Positions 1-10,672 of a stretch of DNA of 64,000 nt are shown piece after piece. Every line of letters begins with the position of its first letter. The stretch's first letter is position 1. Origin of the DNA: Zizania palustris (taxonomy: Eukaryota; Streptophyta; Magnoliopsida; Poales; Poaceae). The DNA is taken from assembly GCA_019279435.1 (NCBI GenBank), contig JAAALK010000289.1:85343023-85407022 (forward strand), read 5' to 3'. The translations under genes and the position numbers were made by a program. The notes under the pieces are model-generated. The model was not told the origin of the DNA. It searched no databases and saw nothing but the letters and a program-made list of their open reading frames with translations.

Positions 1-84
1 CTTGACCGGATCCTCTTTGACCTTTTGTTGACCGTGCGGCAATTCGTAATGAGCTTTTGGGTTTTACCAAATCTTGGCGTAAAA
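1..84 (-). repeat. Terminal fragment of a B-family gypsy LTR
   Basis: These bases match the right-hand end of the two B-family LTRs at 4415-5544 and 44514-45517: the stretch around GACCGTGCGG, then TTTTACCAAATCTTGGCGT, occurs at the same distance from the LTR end in all three. Immediately after it, from about position 85, the sequence is the reverse complement of copia RT coding sequence. A second B-family element or solo LTR is therefore inserted in copia element G and continues off the left edge. The exact boundary (83-88) is uncertain because the final CA of the LTR is not preserved. Confidence 0.7.
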
Positions 85-1768
85 ATGGCATTGATCCAAC
101 TTAAATCAGATAAAACATGACTAATATCTAATGGCTCAAAAGTAGCAACAAACGCAGAATCAGTAAAATGAGCATGAGATCTCGTTACCCTCTCATTGAG
201 GTCATCAATAATCAAGTCTAGAGGGTGATGTCGCTGATTGTGGCGAGGGGCCTCTTGTCTTGATAGAACCTCCCCCTCAACCATAGCTAGAGAATGCTCG
301 ATGTTGGTTGAAGTTGATGCTAATGCTTCGAGACCATTTGCCGATGTAGATGAGGGAGCATCCACTTCATGAATTGGTGGAGTAGGGTGAGGTAGAGGTT
401 CATCCTCGTTCTCTCCAAGGTCTGTTGAATCTTCTTCCACAAATAAAGTTTGGTTCATCTCCTAGTCACTTGCATATTCAAAAGAGACATTAAAACAAGG
501 AGATGTCTCATGAAAGGTCACATCACATGACTCTATGATGATGTTAGTGTCAAGATTGAAAAGTGGTAAGAATGACCATGGGGTGAATAACCCAAAAAAG
601 ATGCCATCAGAGGATTGTGACTCAAATTTGTAAAGATTACCAAGTTTTAGGATGAAGCACCGACATCCAAATACTCTTAAATAAGAAACCTTGGGCTTCC
701 TCCCAAAACGAAGCTCATAAGAAGTTAAATTCAAAATTGAGCACAAGAAGTTCCGATTAGAGATGTAGCAAGCTATGTTGATGGCCTCAGCCCAAAACCT
801 CCTAAGAGTCCTATGCTCATAAAGCATTGTCATATCCATATCCACCAAAGTGCGATTTTTCCTATCAACTACCCCATTCCGCTGAGGAACACATGGAGCA
901 GAATAATGATGTTCTAAGCCATGCTCAAGGCAAAATTCATCAAAGAGATGGTTTTTGAACTCGGTTCCATTATTACTTTGTATTGCTTTCAATACACTAG
1001 TAAGTTCCTTAAACAATCTCAATGCTAAGCTATAGAATTGTGAAAACACTTCATCCTTTCTTACGAGTAGCGAGAGTAATCATCCACCAGGACAAAGACG
1101 TACCATTTACCTCCTATTGAACTAACTCTAGAAGGACAAACTATATCTAGATGAAGGAGTTCTCTGGTTTGTTCAGTCATCACCAGATTGACTAGTGAAT
1201 GGGAGGTTGCAATCATCTTTCCTTGTTGACAAGGAGAATAAACAAGGTTCTTCTCAAACTTGACTTGGGCAATTCTTGGATCAAGCCTAGGGCACTCAAA
1301 CGAGTGAGCAAATCAAAGATCATATGCCCTAGTCTCATATGCCACATCCAAAGCTCTGAAAAAGGTTGGGCAATTAAATATTGAGAAGGACCATGACACT
1401 TAGAAAAGTCAGCTCCAAAAACTCTCCCTACTCTAGAGATCTTGCAAACCAAAGCGCAAGAAGAATCAAGGTCTCGAGAAGTATTGCGTTTGAAATGCAC
1501 TTCCAATCCTTCATCAAGAAACTGAGATACACAAAGAAGATTGTATCCCAGATGATCTACCAAAGCAACATCTTTAAGAACAAAGTTTGCATTGGTTTTT
1601 ACCATTCCTTTTGCTTTTACTTTTCCTCTTCGATTATTCCCAAAAGTGATATATATACTCATGATACTTTATCGAGGTTAGACTAGAGAACCATGATGAA
1701 TTTCCCATCAAATGGCACGAATAACCGGAATCAATGATCCACTTGTTCTTCAAGCCTCCATCTACCAC
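85..1768 (-). pseudogene. pol: copia pol remnant of G (protease, integrase, RT start)
   Basis: In minus-strand order: a protease start with WIIDSG-like sequence (~1745-1720), a GAG-pre-integrase region with the MWHMRLGHM motif (1662-1213), and an integrase core with SNNGTEF and PQRNGVV.RKNRT (1049-750). The post-integrase motif YLRVFGCRCF follows near 690-655. A linker and the start of RT (SWINA region, ~180-90) come last. The open pieces 1662-1213 and 1049-462 are separated by frame breaks, so no full product is possible. It is homologous along its whole length to the intact pol at 29917-33069. The gag side ends at a TAG (1771-1769) at the same place as in F and D. Confidence 0.85.
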
Positions 1769-1771
1769 CTA

Positions 1772-4145
1772 CATCACATGAGATAATATCAGGTGCTCAG
1801 GTTGGGGTAAATGAAAAACTTCCTAATAATCCATCATTGAGAAACTTCCTAATAAGTGGATGAGAAACATGATGAATAGTATGAGATCTCCCAATGTGTC
1901 GAGACTCAAAACCTCTTACACGAGATCTAGAACCATATGAGTCATGATAACATCCAGGCTGGGCAATGCCTCTAGAATGAAAATGGGGAGCATCATCAAA
2001 TCGAGAATGAGAGTGAGTAAAAGGATCATGTATACCAACAGATGGGTGATACATGTCCCGAGTACCCCTCTCTGAACATCGCTCAACTCTCTTACAACAA
2101 AAATAGAAGCCAACCAAATGACCATCTCTCTAGGAGTAGGAGCAATGAAAAAGACTCTTTGGAGTTTGGGTATTGGCCAGTTGCACATCTCTCACATACT
2201 TTCTCACCCTAGACTGTTGAGTTTTCTTGGGTTGGGAGGCAATTATCTTTTTTGGTGGGCTGAGAAGATTTCTTGGCTTTAGTTGGGGTGTCTATCTTGG
2301 CTTTTTCCTTCTCAAGGGTAGTGGGTGCAGTAAAAACAGTTTTGCCCTTCCCATATGGTATAGTTCTCTCAAAGCCCAACCCTGAAGCCAAACCAGCCTT
2401 ATGAGAGCACACCTTGGTTTTGGAAAAGAGTAAATCCATCTATCCCTTGCCTTCAGAGTATTTCTCCACAACAGAAAGGAGATACTCATTTTCAATCATG
2501 AGTTTCTGAGTTTGCCCTTTAACCCAGCTGAGTTTGTCCTGAAAGATAGTCATGTGGAAACATTCTAGCTGCACATCCTTAGAACTCCCAACACTCTCCA
2601 ATATAGACTCTAACTCTTTGTCATGCTTGTTTTTCATTTCAACATTTTTAGAAAGCAAAGAACAATTTAAACAAGCATCTGAGAGAGTGGACCTAGACTC
2701 CTTCTCAATGAGATTCTTCTCAACATTCTCAAGTCGATAAATGACTTGAGCGTGAAAGGAATGAAGCTCGGCAAGCTCACTCATGACTATCAAGAAAGAA
2801 TCATAATCATTTTTATCTGACTCAGACTTAAGCCTAGAAAGTTCAGTCGAAACAAACTCATACCTAGGTTTAAGTTCTTTTAGTTCACGCACAACTTTCA
2901 TAAGTAATCTATCCTGACTAACAAGATCATCATTCAAAGTATCTACTCGAATGGAAAGTTGGTCATAGGATAGAGTTACCTCAATGGAACTAAGCTCATT
3001 GTCGCTTACATTGTCATCTCCATGAAGTAGAGACCAGGGAAGTATTTCCCTTTCTTCTCGGTCTTCTCTCATGGTTCATCGTCATCTTAGCTAAGCTCCT
3101 TACTCGACAATGTGTCAATATCGTTGAGGGCTGCCATGAAAGCCCATGAAGCCACTTTGTCTGCCTTCTTGGTCATCTTGTCATGGTTCTTTTTGAAGAA
3201 AGGCTTCTTGTCTCTCTTCTTGTGCTTGTCGTGATCACACTCTTCCCTCTTTCTGATCTTTGGGCAATCAGCCTTAAAATGGGAAGTGTCACCACACTCA
3301 AAACAAGCACGAGAACATCCTCTCCTTTGATCTTGCCGATTGTTGTACAAACGATTGAACTTTTTCACGATGAGAGCAAGCTCTTTCATCATCCAAAGTG
3401 TCCATTTGTTCTTTCATGACAAAGATCGAGGACAATGTAAAACCACCCAAAAAGGCATTTGTGCAAGAATAACTGGTTTCAGCTGGGTTGCCACCACTAG
3501 GACCTGAAATTAATGCCATGTTCTGAGATAAGGAGTTTCCATGTCCTAGCCGAGAAGCCTTGGCTATCTCAGAAGACTTGAGATTACTAAAAAGTTTGTA
3601 ACAAGTTATTGTGTCATAACTTGATGACTCCTCAATAGTAGGTATCTTTACTTCCTATATGCTACGATCAAGAGCATATGGAAGCTTGATAGCTCTCTCA
3701 TGATCTGAACAGGCAAGAAAACCAGTGGAACGCATGTTGCTAACAATCCCATCAAATCTAGCAAACATGGCATCAATAGATTCACTAGGGCTTTGCACAA
3801 ACATTTGATATTCTTGGTTGTAAGTAATTTAGTGCCCGGCCTTGATCTAATTTATGCCCTCATAAAAAACGCTCAATTTATTCCAAATCTCCCAAGCTGC
3901 TCGATGGTGTTGAACTCTGTCGAACTCATTTCTACTCAGACTTGTGAACAATATGTTTCTAGCTTTGTTGTTGTAGTCATATTGTTCGATCTAAGGTTGA
4001 GTGGTTCGGACGGGAGGATTTCATAGTTGGAGTCAACTATTTCCCACACGAAACTTCATTGGCTCTATAAATAAGCCTCCATGTGCAACTACCAGTAAGA
4101 AAAATCTTGCCCATCAAACATATGAATCTTTCCATGTTTATCCAT
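1772..4145 (-). pseudogene. gag: copia gag remnant of G
   Basis: The frame starts at ATG 4145 on the minus strand, 51 bases inside the primer binding site, with MDKHGKIHMFDGQDFSYW resembling the start of F gag. It soon hits a stop. Later pieces include a CX2CX4HX4C zinc knuckle (CFECGDTSHFKADC, ~3300-3255), a Lys-rich segment (3250-3150), an acidic/coiled-coil segment (3072-2440) and a Lys/Pro-rich tail (2439-2209). A second knuckle (~2145-2095) has lost a cysteine. The order matches the 820-residue gag of F, so this is a broken copy of the same gene. The last codon before pol is a TAG shared with F and D. Confidence 0.8.
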
Positions 4146-4195
4146 GTCGCCAAGTGATCACAAAAGCCAGATAAGACAACTAATGATTTAACTAG

Positions 4196-4207
4196 GATCT
4201 GATACCA
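4196..4207 (-). other. Primer binding site of G (initiator tRNA-Met type)
   Basis: On the minus strand this reads TGGTATCAGATC, three bases inside the end of the LTR. It differs by one base from TGGTATCAGAGC in F and D, the usual complement of the 3' end of plant initiator tRNA-Met. Confidence 0.75.
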
Positions 4208-4209
4208 AT

Positions 4210-4414
4210 TGTTGGACCAAAACAAGAGACCAGACGGGGGTGGATGGGAGCTAAAAATTTTCTTTGGAAATAGACTTTGAAAATAGCCTTCGCTTGTTCA
4301 AGTTTGGAGGTCCTAACAATACTCCAATCTAGACATTCCACTGAGTTGTACATCAGATCATATGAGGACTCCACACAAGACTTTGCACATAGGTTCAATC
4401 TTTGAGCAAGACTT
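4210..4414 (-). repeat. 3'-most part of the 5' LTR of G
   Basis: The plus strand begins TGTTGGACC and continues with the 'gggggtggatgggagc' stretch, the reverse complement of the LTR end seen at 27374 and 36209. It stops at 4414, where element B begins. The last five bases (GACTT) are repeated at 45518-45522, where the LTR resumes. Confidence 0.8.
4410..4414. other. Target-site duplication of B (left copy, GACTT)
   Basis: GACTT directly precedes the TGTTGG start of B and is repeated exactly at 45518-45522, directly after the ATCAACA end of B. This pairs the two ends 41 kb apart as one insertion. Confidence 0.9.
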
Positions 4415-5544
4415 TGTTGGTGTCTTTTTGGTCATACTTTGACACACACATAGCCTGGAAGATCTGCTTAACTCTAGTGCGGGTCCTACAATCTTAGAAA
4501 AAAGGTTCAAAGCATGATAATTAGTTTAACCCTGCAACTGATAAGGGAACAAAAAATATCATTAGTAGAAAAGACGATCGGCTGCCAAGCCGATCACTGC
4601 GGTAAGAATAAAACAATTGTGAGCGAATAACGGCAATCGACCATAAGGACGATGACCAAGGCAGAGCGATCGGGATGAATGTGCCATCGGTCGATGAGAT
4701 AGGCAGTTTTTACGCATATGAGCTGATGGCCATTCTCCGATAGCGGATAGAATATAACGTTGAATTGAAGATAACCTATCGTCTTGTACTCCAACAAAAA
4801 TAAATGAAACATTTTAGATAACATATATGTATCATCAAAATCATCACAATAAGAAGATTGGACCTAACCAAGATGGTAGATAGTCACGATAAAATTAACA
4901 AAACTTCAAATTATTGGACACGCTTTATTTAGATGAACGATATACAGCACAAAGAAAATAAAATATAAAAAGATGGCAGACCTCACCGATGAAGTCTCAA
5001 ACTACCATACCTAAATCACATTAATCTAATAGATCAAACGAATGCATCCTTAGACCTAGCCAATACATCGAGATAAACCGGCAATCTCACTGTTTTAGCC
5101 GATGCCTCAAGAGATCAAATTGATACAGTCGTGAGGACACTGACCTAGTCGATATGATCATCGGAGGTGGTGGGACTCAACTCTTCACCGGAGATGAGAA
5201 AGATGTAGCTTAGCTCTGAGTGCCGAATCTTGCCAGGATTAACCTTGTGAAGCCAAGGGTAGTGATACGTCGAGTTGTTTGTAGGGTTGGTTGTTGTGTT
5301 TGACCTAACTAAGGGATACATATTTATAGTCTGTAGACATGCCATCCAAGTAGTCTATCCTAACTGATTCTTGATAATCTTTATCTCCTCTCACGTTCAT
5401 CTTCATTGGCTCCTTCATATCCGGTCATGTTGAAAATAGCACAGACGGACTTCTTTGACCATCTTTGATCGGACCCCTTTGACTTCTATTGACCGTGCGG
5501 TATCTTCTGTGGGCCTAGGCTTTAACCAAATCTTGGCGTCAACC
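4415..5544 (-). repeat. 3' LTR of B
   Basis: Homologous along its length to 44514-45517. It is ~126 bp longer because the right copy lacks a segment equivalent to about 4830-4950 here. Minus-strand TATA box TATAAATA at 5328-5321. Its inner end is TCAAC rather than TCAACA (one substitution) and abuts a purine-rich tract on the minus strand. Confidence 0.85.
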
Positions 5545-5993
5545 CATGCCCCCGAGTTTCGGAGCATTAAGGGGTAATTGATGCTTTGGATGGATGTTGC
5601 TTGGATCGACACATTTACTTTTCTTTTTGGTGGCGTAGAACTAGGCTTCATCCCACACAGTTTTGTATTGTACTCATTAAACCGAAGATCCTACTCCTTT
5701 ATTCCCAAACATACCAAGATTTTGGTCTTTCAAAAACTGCACATGTGATTACCTTTTACAGAACATTGCAGGTGGTCCCCTCCAAATCTGGTGGGATCGG
5801 CTTGACCCAGCTACCGAGGAGTCGTTCTTGCTCTATAAGTGCCTGTCGAGCCCTCTCCTTTCTCTTTACGCTTCCTGTACAAACAACACTCTTGCCCCCC
5901 GAGCTCACTGCCATCTGTTGCTTAGTGCTACTTGTGTCCACATTCGTCGTCTTTCCCACCGGCTCTGCGTTCCAGTGATGCTAGAATTGTAAC
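5545..5993 (+). pseudogene. B antisense gene, first segment (decayed)
   Basis: This is the part of B between its 3' LTR and insertion A, so nothing here belongs to A. On the plus strand a possible splice acceptor (ttgcag, ends ~5771) is followed by about 220 bases without a stop. After A, the sequence continues with a strong donor, CCCAAG|GTGAGT, near 17650. That fits an early exon of the plant-mobile-domain-like gene recognised at 17886-20300. The minus strand also has a 67-codon Lys-rich open frame (5959-5756), so the coding strand of this short piece is not settled. Confidence 0.4.
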
Positions 5994-6487
5994 TGTTGGG
6001 GAAAATATCTCATCTTCGGGGTTATTGCCGAAACAGCATAAAGGCAGATAGCAGATTCGAAGGTTCCTAGACGTTCATCTTTGAAGATACCCGGAGTCAA
6101 GTTCGAAGTACGAAGATGGGCATTGGTTCGGAGTACATCTTCGAACTAAGGTCTTTCGAGATCTTTTCTGCCAGCTAAGATGGAAGACTTATCTTCTTTC
6201 TCATTAGATTAGTCTTTTACCATTTTAGCCCTATTAAGGGAGCCGGATAGTTTCCACTATGTCGGTTGTAATAGAGGGGTAAATAGGTCTTTTCCTTAAT
6301 ATTTGGGCCTATAAATACCCCCCGTTTTACCCTGTAATGGAGGAGGAAGACAAGTTATTCAATACACACGTTCGAACTATTCTAAGTTATTATCCTTTCG
6401 GAGGCTTAGAACAGTTCTCTTCGCAAACACTTCGTTTGTTAGTTTATATTCTACAGAAACCTGTTAGCGTAATCTTTTACGCCAACA
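5994..6487 (+). repeat. 5' LTR of A
   Basis: Runs TGTTGGGG...CGCCAACA. A TATA box (TATAAATA, 6310-6317) sits in GGCCTATAAATACC and should set the start of genomic RNA just downstream. The U3 part is rich in TTCGAAG/CTTCGAA words. Confidence 0.95.
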
Positions 6488-6489
6488 GT

Positions 6490-6507
6490 TGGCGCCGTCC
6501 GTGGGGA
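6490..6507 (+). other. Primer binding site of A
   Basis: TGGCGCCGTCCGTGGGGA begins two bases after the LTR. The same 18-mer with one change occurs at the same place in C (23214-23231). It is the standard site of grass Tat elements; I do not assign the tRNA with certainty. Confidence 0.8.
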
Positions 6508-6694
6508 ACCAAGTTCTAAAAGCTTGTTCTCTACTGCTGACTGCACTCCGAAGAGTACTTACGGAGGGAGCCTCGGAGTTCCAAGACTTCGCGCACCCTT
6601 CAGTTAAGGGCTTCTTAGTGCAGCTCGAAAGCCTTCTCTCGACCCCTCGAGTCGTTCGAAGTCCTCCATCTCCAAGACATCTTAACGGCTAGCT

Positions 6695-9600
6695 ATGCCT
6701 CCGAAGTGTGGTCAAGCTTCGGGTCCTCTTCGAAGGTCCCCTCGGACCAATGGAGCCGGACCCTCAGCTAATCCGACGATTCCTGCAGAGACCGCTGGGC
6801 GTCGAGCGCCCCGGGGCCCTCTGCCTCCTCCTACGGTGCTTCAGACCGACTACGCAGCGAGCCGGGATCCAGAAGTGCCCTCCGACGAAGACGAAGGCCC
6901 TCCCGAAACCGAGGCTACGCAGTTAGCCAGGCTTCAGGAGGAGGTATCCAGATGGAGGCAAGAGGCCGCCGATTGCCTCTACACTCAAGCTTCCACTGAA
7001 ACTCCAAGGGAGCCTCAAGACGATGGAGCCCGCAATCCCCCAGAAGTTATACAAGTCCCGGAGGAAGCCGAGAATGCCTCCTTCGATAATGAGTCTCCGT
7101 TACACCCTGATCTACAGAGAGTGCCTTTCGACCCCAGGTTCAAAGCCTCGAAGCTGCACAAATACTCCGGGGGGTCGGACCCCGGAGAATTCGCCCGCTC
7201 TTACGCCCTAGCAATAGAAGCAAGCGGAGGGGTGCGAAGCACCATGGCAAAATGCTTCCCCCTCGCTCTCGAAGGTGTGGCGCTCCGCTGGTTCTGGTCC
7301 CTAAAGCCAGGATCGATTAGTTCATGGGAACAGCTCAAAAAGAAATTTGTGAGCAACTTCCAAGGTACCTTCGTGGCCCCAATGTCCACAGGAAGTTTGT
7401 TTCAGGTAAAGCAGCGGGTGGGAGAAACCCTCCGGGAGTACTTCACACGCTTCGCCCACACCAAGTCACAGATCAAGGGCCTCTCTACCTCCTCGGTAGT
7501 TGATGCTGCCCGTGAAGGGGTGCTGAACCCCAACCTCCTCAGCAAACTCCATCGGAAGCCGGTAACGTCTGTGGCACAGCTCATGGCGTACTTCGAACAG
7601 TATGCCAAGGCGGAGGAAGGATGTCTTCGGCGAGTTGAAGCGACATTGCCCACCCTCCGAGAGGTCAAAAGGGAGCCTGAAGCCTCCGCTACACTGCAGC
7701 CTCCACAAGACAACCGTTCCAACGAGTACAAGCAAGGGAAGAAGCATTTACGCTCGGAGGTGCTAAACATTGCACCTTCGGCCTCGAAAGCACCTGCCAA
7801 TTTCCAGCAGGTAAAAAATTTCAAGGCTGGGCCACCAAAGCCTCAAGAAAGGATGCCTGGTAGGCGCCAGAGTTTTTTCTGTTGCGTGCATGGAAACAAC
7901 AGAAGCCATGACACGAAGGATTGCAAGGCAGTATTAGCCCTTCGGGGCGACTACCTTGAGCGAAATACCGGGCGGGGTACTTCCGATCGAGCTCCACCAA
8001 CGGCACGATCGGAGCCTGTTCAAACTGTGGCCCGAGCCGGTGCCCTCGAAGCCCCCATACGGCTACCGGTGGCCAGTATTATGCCACCACCAAAGCAAGA
8101 AGACCCACAAGACCGCGGCAAGAGAGTGGTCCTGCCCATCTCCGGAGGGGGGACCCTCGGAAGCATGTCCAAGAGACAGCGTCGCGAGTATGTCCGCGAG
8201 GTCGGGCACATTGGGACCTCAAGTTCCGCCGAAGGGATGCCAGAATGGTCCCGTGTGCCCATCTCGTTCACAGCCAGCGACGCGGCAGGGGTGAAGTTTC
8301 CCCATGCTGACCCATTAGTCATCTCTGCCAATATAGCAGGAGCAGATGTTCGAAGGATCCTGGTAGATGGTGGGAGCTCCGCAGACATACTCTTCGTCCA
8401 GGCCTTTGACCAGATGTGCATACCTCGCAAGCATCTGCTTCCAGCAGCCCGGCCGCTTCAAGGGTTCTCAAGACCGCCTCTCGATGCCCTCGGCCAAATA
8501 GGCCTCGAGGTTGCCTTCGGAGAGGGGCCTCTGGCCCGAGTAGAAGAGGTGATCTTCGATGTGGTGGATGCCCCTTACGCTTACAATGCTATCTTCGGTC
8601 GAGGGATGTTGAACCAATTCGGGGCTATAGCACATCACAATTACCTTTGTCTCAAAATGCCCACGCAAGGTGGGGTGCTTACTATTTCAGGAGACCAAGC
8701 TGTAGCCAGGAGGACAGAGTATGGCCATGGGCAGCCATTGGACCCCCGACAAGTGCATAATGTGGCGGAAAGCGCCGTAGAAATACCGGAGGCCTTGAAC
8801 CCTCCGAAGGGATCCTCACTTAAGCCAAGCCCGGAGGGTGATGTCGAGACAAGAATAATCTCGGAAGATGGCAAAGAATACCCAGTGAAATTTGGCAAGG
8901 GGCTATCTCCGGAAATAACTGCCTCGTTAGATGAAGTCGTCAAGAAGAATCTAGACATATTTGCTTGGACCGACGAAGACATCACTGGGGTCGACCGAAG
9001 CATCATCGAGCATAGTCTGCTCGTCAACCCGAAGGCCAAGCCGGTGCGTCAGGGGCTCCGCAAGCTGTCAACAGAAAGAGCAAGCTTAGCCAAGGCCGAA
9101 GTAGAAAAATTGTTAAGGGCTGGCATTATCAGGGAGGTAGCCCATACTGAGTGGTTGGCTAACCCTGTTTTTGTAAGAAAAAAGGACTCGAACAAGTGGC
9201 GCATGTGTATTGACTTCACCTCGTTGAATAAAGCATGCCCACGAAACCCCTACCCAATGCCCCGAATAGATCAATTGATAGATTCCACAGTCGGCTCCGA
9301 ATTATTAAGCTTCCTCGACGCTTATTCCGGGTACCATCAAGTATGGCTGAAGCGTGAAGACGAAGCCAAGACAAGCTTTATAACTCCTTCCGGAGTATTC
9401 TGCTATGTAAGAATGCCTTTTGGTTTACGGAATGTCGGAGCCACCTTTTCTCGCTTAATAGCTAAGGCTCTAGGTCATCAGATAGGCCGCAATGTCGAGG
9501 CCTACATGGATGATATTGTAATAAAAAGTGCTCAAAAGCACCGGCATAGCCTAGATCTAGCTGAAACATTCGAGAGCCTCCGAGCATGTGGAGTGCGCCT

Positions 9601-10672
9601 CAACCCCAAAAAATGTATATTCGGGGCACAAGCAGGGAAGCTGCTAGGGTACTTAGTTTCGAGCAGAGGGATCGAAGCTAGCCCAACGCAAATAAGTGCG
9701 CTGCAAAGGATGGCTCCACCAGAGAATTTGAAACAAGTACAGAAGCTAGCAGGAAGGCTCGCAGCACTCAGCAGATTCCTGTCCAGGTCGGCAGAGCGAA
9801 GCCTCCCAATTTTCAAGGCGCTAAAGAGATCCGAAGGCTTCAGCTGGACACCGGAGTGCCAGAAAAGCTTCGAAGATATAAAAGCATACCTCGGCACGTT
9901 GTCAACCTTAACTGTTCCCCTTCCAGGGGAAGCATTGCTTTTATATCTTGCAGCAAAAGGTTCAGCAGTAAGCGCAGTGCTGGTTCGAGAGGTCGAGCTT
10001 AAAGGAAAGTTGGTACAAAACCCAATTTATTTTGTGTCGGAGGCATTATTCGGAGCCAAGGTCAGATACTCCGAGCTCGAAAAATTTGCTTATGCCCTAG
10101 TAATGGCCTCGCGAAAGCTAAGGCATTATTTCTTGGCGCATAACCTCATCGTCCCTACGTCGTATCCTCTTGGAGATATGCTCCGAAACAAAGATTCCAC
10201 AGGCAGGGTTGGAAAATGGGCAGTCGAGCTGGCACCCTTCGAAATCTCCTTCACGGCGAGGACGGCTGTTAAATCTCAAATTATAGCATATTTCGTAGCA
10301 GAGTGGACTCCATCTGCAGTATGGACCCCGGAGGAACCCTCCGAAGGTTTCTGGACAATATTCTCCGACGGAGCTTATCAAGCATCAGGTGCCGGGGCAG
10401 GGGCCGTCATCTTGTCACCATTAGGGCAAAAGACAATGTATTCTGCAAGACTCAACTTCCAAACCACTAATAACATTGCCGAGTATGAAGGAATCTTGCT
10501 AGGCCTCCGAAAGGCTAAAGCACTCGGAGCTACAAGAATAGTGATCAAGACAGATTCCCAAGTCGTCGCGGGGCATATTGACAAAAGCTTCCATGCAAAA
10601 AACCCACATCTCGCGCAATACCTTCAAGAAATCCACAAGGCCGAAGCGGCATTCAAAGGGTTTACAGTTTGA
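6695..10672 (+). CDS. gag-pol: gag-protease-RT-RNase H polyprotein of A
   Basis: One open frame of 1325 codons from the ATG 207 bases after the LTR. Retrotransposon gag domain at about residues 140-310; a C..H..H..C knuckle (FCCVHGNNRSHDTKDC) near 400; aspartic protease with VDGGSSADIL near 556; RT with RKKDSNKWRMCIDF near 830, PFGLRN and the catalytic YMDD at about 936. A decayed gypsy RNase H follows (~1085-1200), then a second, plant-acquired RNase H (FSDGAY, AEYEG, TDSQ, ~1215-1325). The dual RNase H is diagnostic of the Tat lineage. The frame ends at TGA 10670-10672, a likely CGA-to-TGA change, because homology continues with SIPRVDNQLAD, which holds the last catalytic Asp. Without readthrough the second RNase H is truncated and integrase lost. 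Confidence 0.93.
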   Translation: MPPKCGQASGPLRRSPRTNGAGPSANPTIPAETAGRRAPRGPLPPPTVLQTDYAASRDPEVPSDEDEGPPETEATQLARLQEEVSRWRQEAADCLYTQASTETPREPQDDGARNPPEVIQVPEEAENASFDNESPLHPDLQRVPFDPRFKASKLHKYSGGSDPGEFARSYALAIEASGGVRSTMAKCFPLALEGVALRWFWSLKPGSISSWEQLKKKFVSNFQGTFVAPMSTGSLFQVKQRVGETLREYFTRFAHTKSQIKGLSTSSVVDAAREGVLNPNLLSKLHRKPVTSVAQLMAYFEQYAKAEEGCLRRVEATLPTLREVKREPEASATLQPPQDNRSNEYKQGKKHLRSEVLNIAPSASKAPANFQQVKNFKAGPPKPQERMPGRRQSFFCCVHGNNRSHDTKDCKAVLALRGDYLERNTGRGTSDRAPPTARSEPVQTVARAGALEAPIRLPVASIMPPPKQEDPQDRGKRVVLPISGGGTLGSMSKRQRREYVREVGHIGTSSSAEGMPEWSRVPISFTASDAAGVKFPHADPLVISANIAGADVRRILVDGGSSADILFVQAFDQMCIPRKHLLPAARPLQGFSRPPLDALGQIGLEVAFGEGPLARVEEVIFDVVDAPYAYNAIFGRGMLNQFGAIAHHNYLCLKMPTQGGVLTISGDQAVARRTEYGHGQPLDPRQVHNVAESAVEIPEALNPPKGSSLKPSPEGDVETRIISEDGKEYPVKFGKGLSPEITASLDEVVKKNLDIFAWTDEDITGVDRSIIEHSLLVNPKAKPVRQGLRKLSTERASLAKAEVEKLLRAGIIREVAHTEWLANPVFVRKKDSNKWRMCIDFTSLNKACPRNPYPMPRIDQLIDSTVGSELLSFLDAYSGYHQVWLKREDEAKTSFITPSGVFCYVRMPFGLRNVGATFSRLIAKALGHQIGRNVEAYMDDIVIKSAQKHRHSLDLAETFESLRACGVRLNPKKCIFGAQAGKLLGYLVSSRGIEASPTQISALQRMAPPENLKQVQKLAGRLAALSRFLSRSAERSLPIFKALKRSEGFSWTPECQKSFEDIKAYLGTLSTLTVPLPGEALLLYLAAKGSAVSAVLVREVELKGKLVQNPIYFVSEALFGAKVRYSELEKFAYALVMASRKLRHYFLAHNLIVPTSYPLGDMLRNKDSTGRVGKWAVELAPFEISFTARTAVKSQIIAYFVAEWTPSAVWTPEEPSEGFWTIFSDGAYQASGAGAGAVILSPLGQKTMYSARLNFQTTNNIAEYEGILLGLRKAKALGATRIVIKTDSQVVAGHIDKSFHAKNPHLAQYLQEIHKAEAAFKGFTV

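Larger units (their letters stand above)
85..4414 (-). mobile_element. Element G: decayed SIRE-type Ty1-copia, left part
   Basis: This is the oldest layer of the nest. Read on the minus strand it runs from a broken 5' LTR (4414 down to 4210), through the primer binding site and gag, to protease, integrase and the start of RT, and is then cut by a B-family LTR at ~85. Order and content match element F at 25394-36209 throughout, with many stops and frameshifts. The rest of its 5' LTR lies at 45518-46779, beyond element B, which split the LTR with a perfect 5-bp duplication. RNase H and the 3' LTR are off the left edge. Confidence 0.85.

Noticed and set aside
5586..5978. 130-codon plus-strand frame treated as a stand-alone gene
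   Set aside because: It crosses the likely splice acceptor at ~5771 and shows no domain. It is better explained as part of the decayed antisense gene of B or chance.
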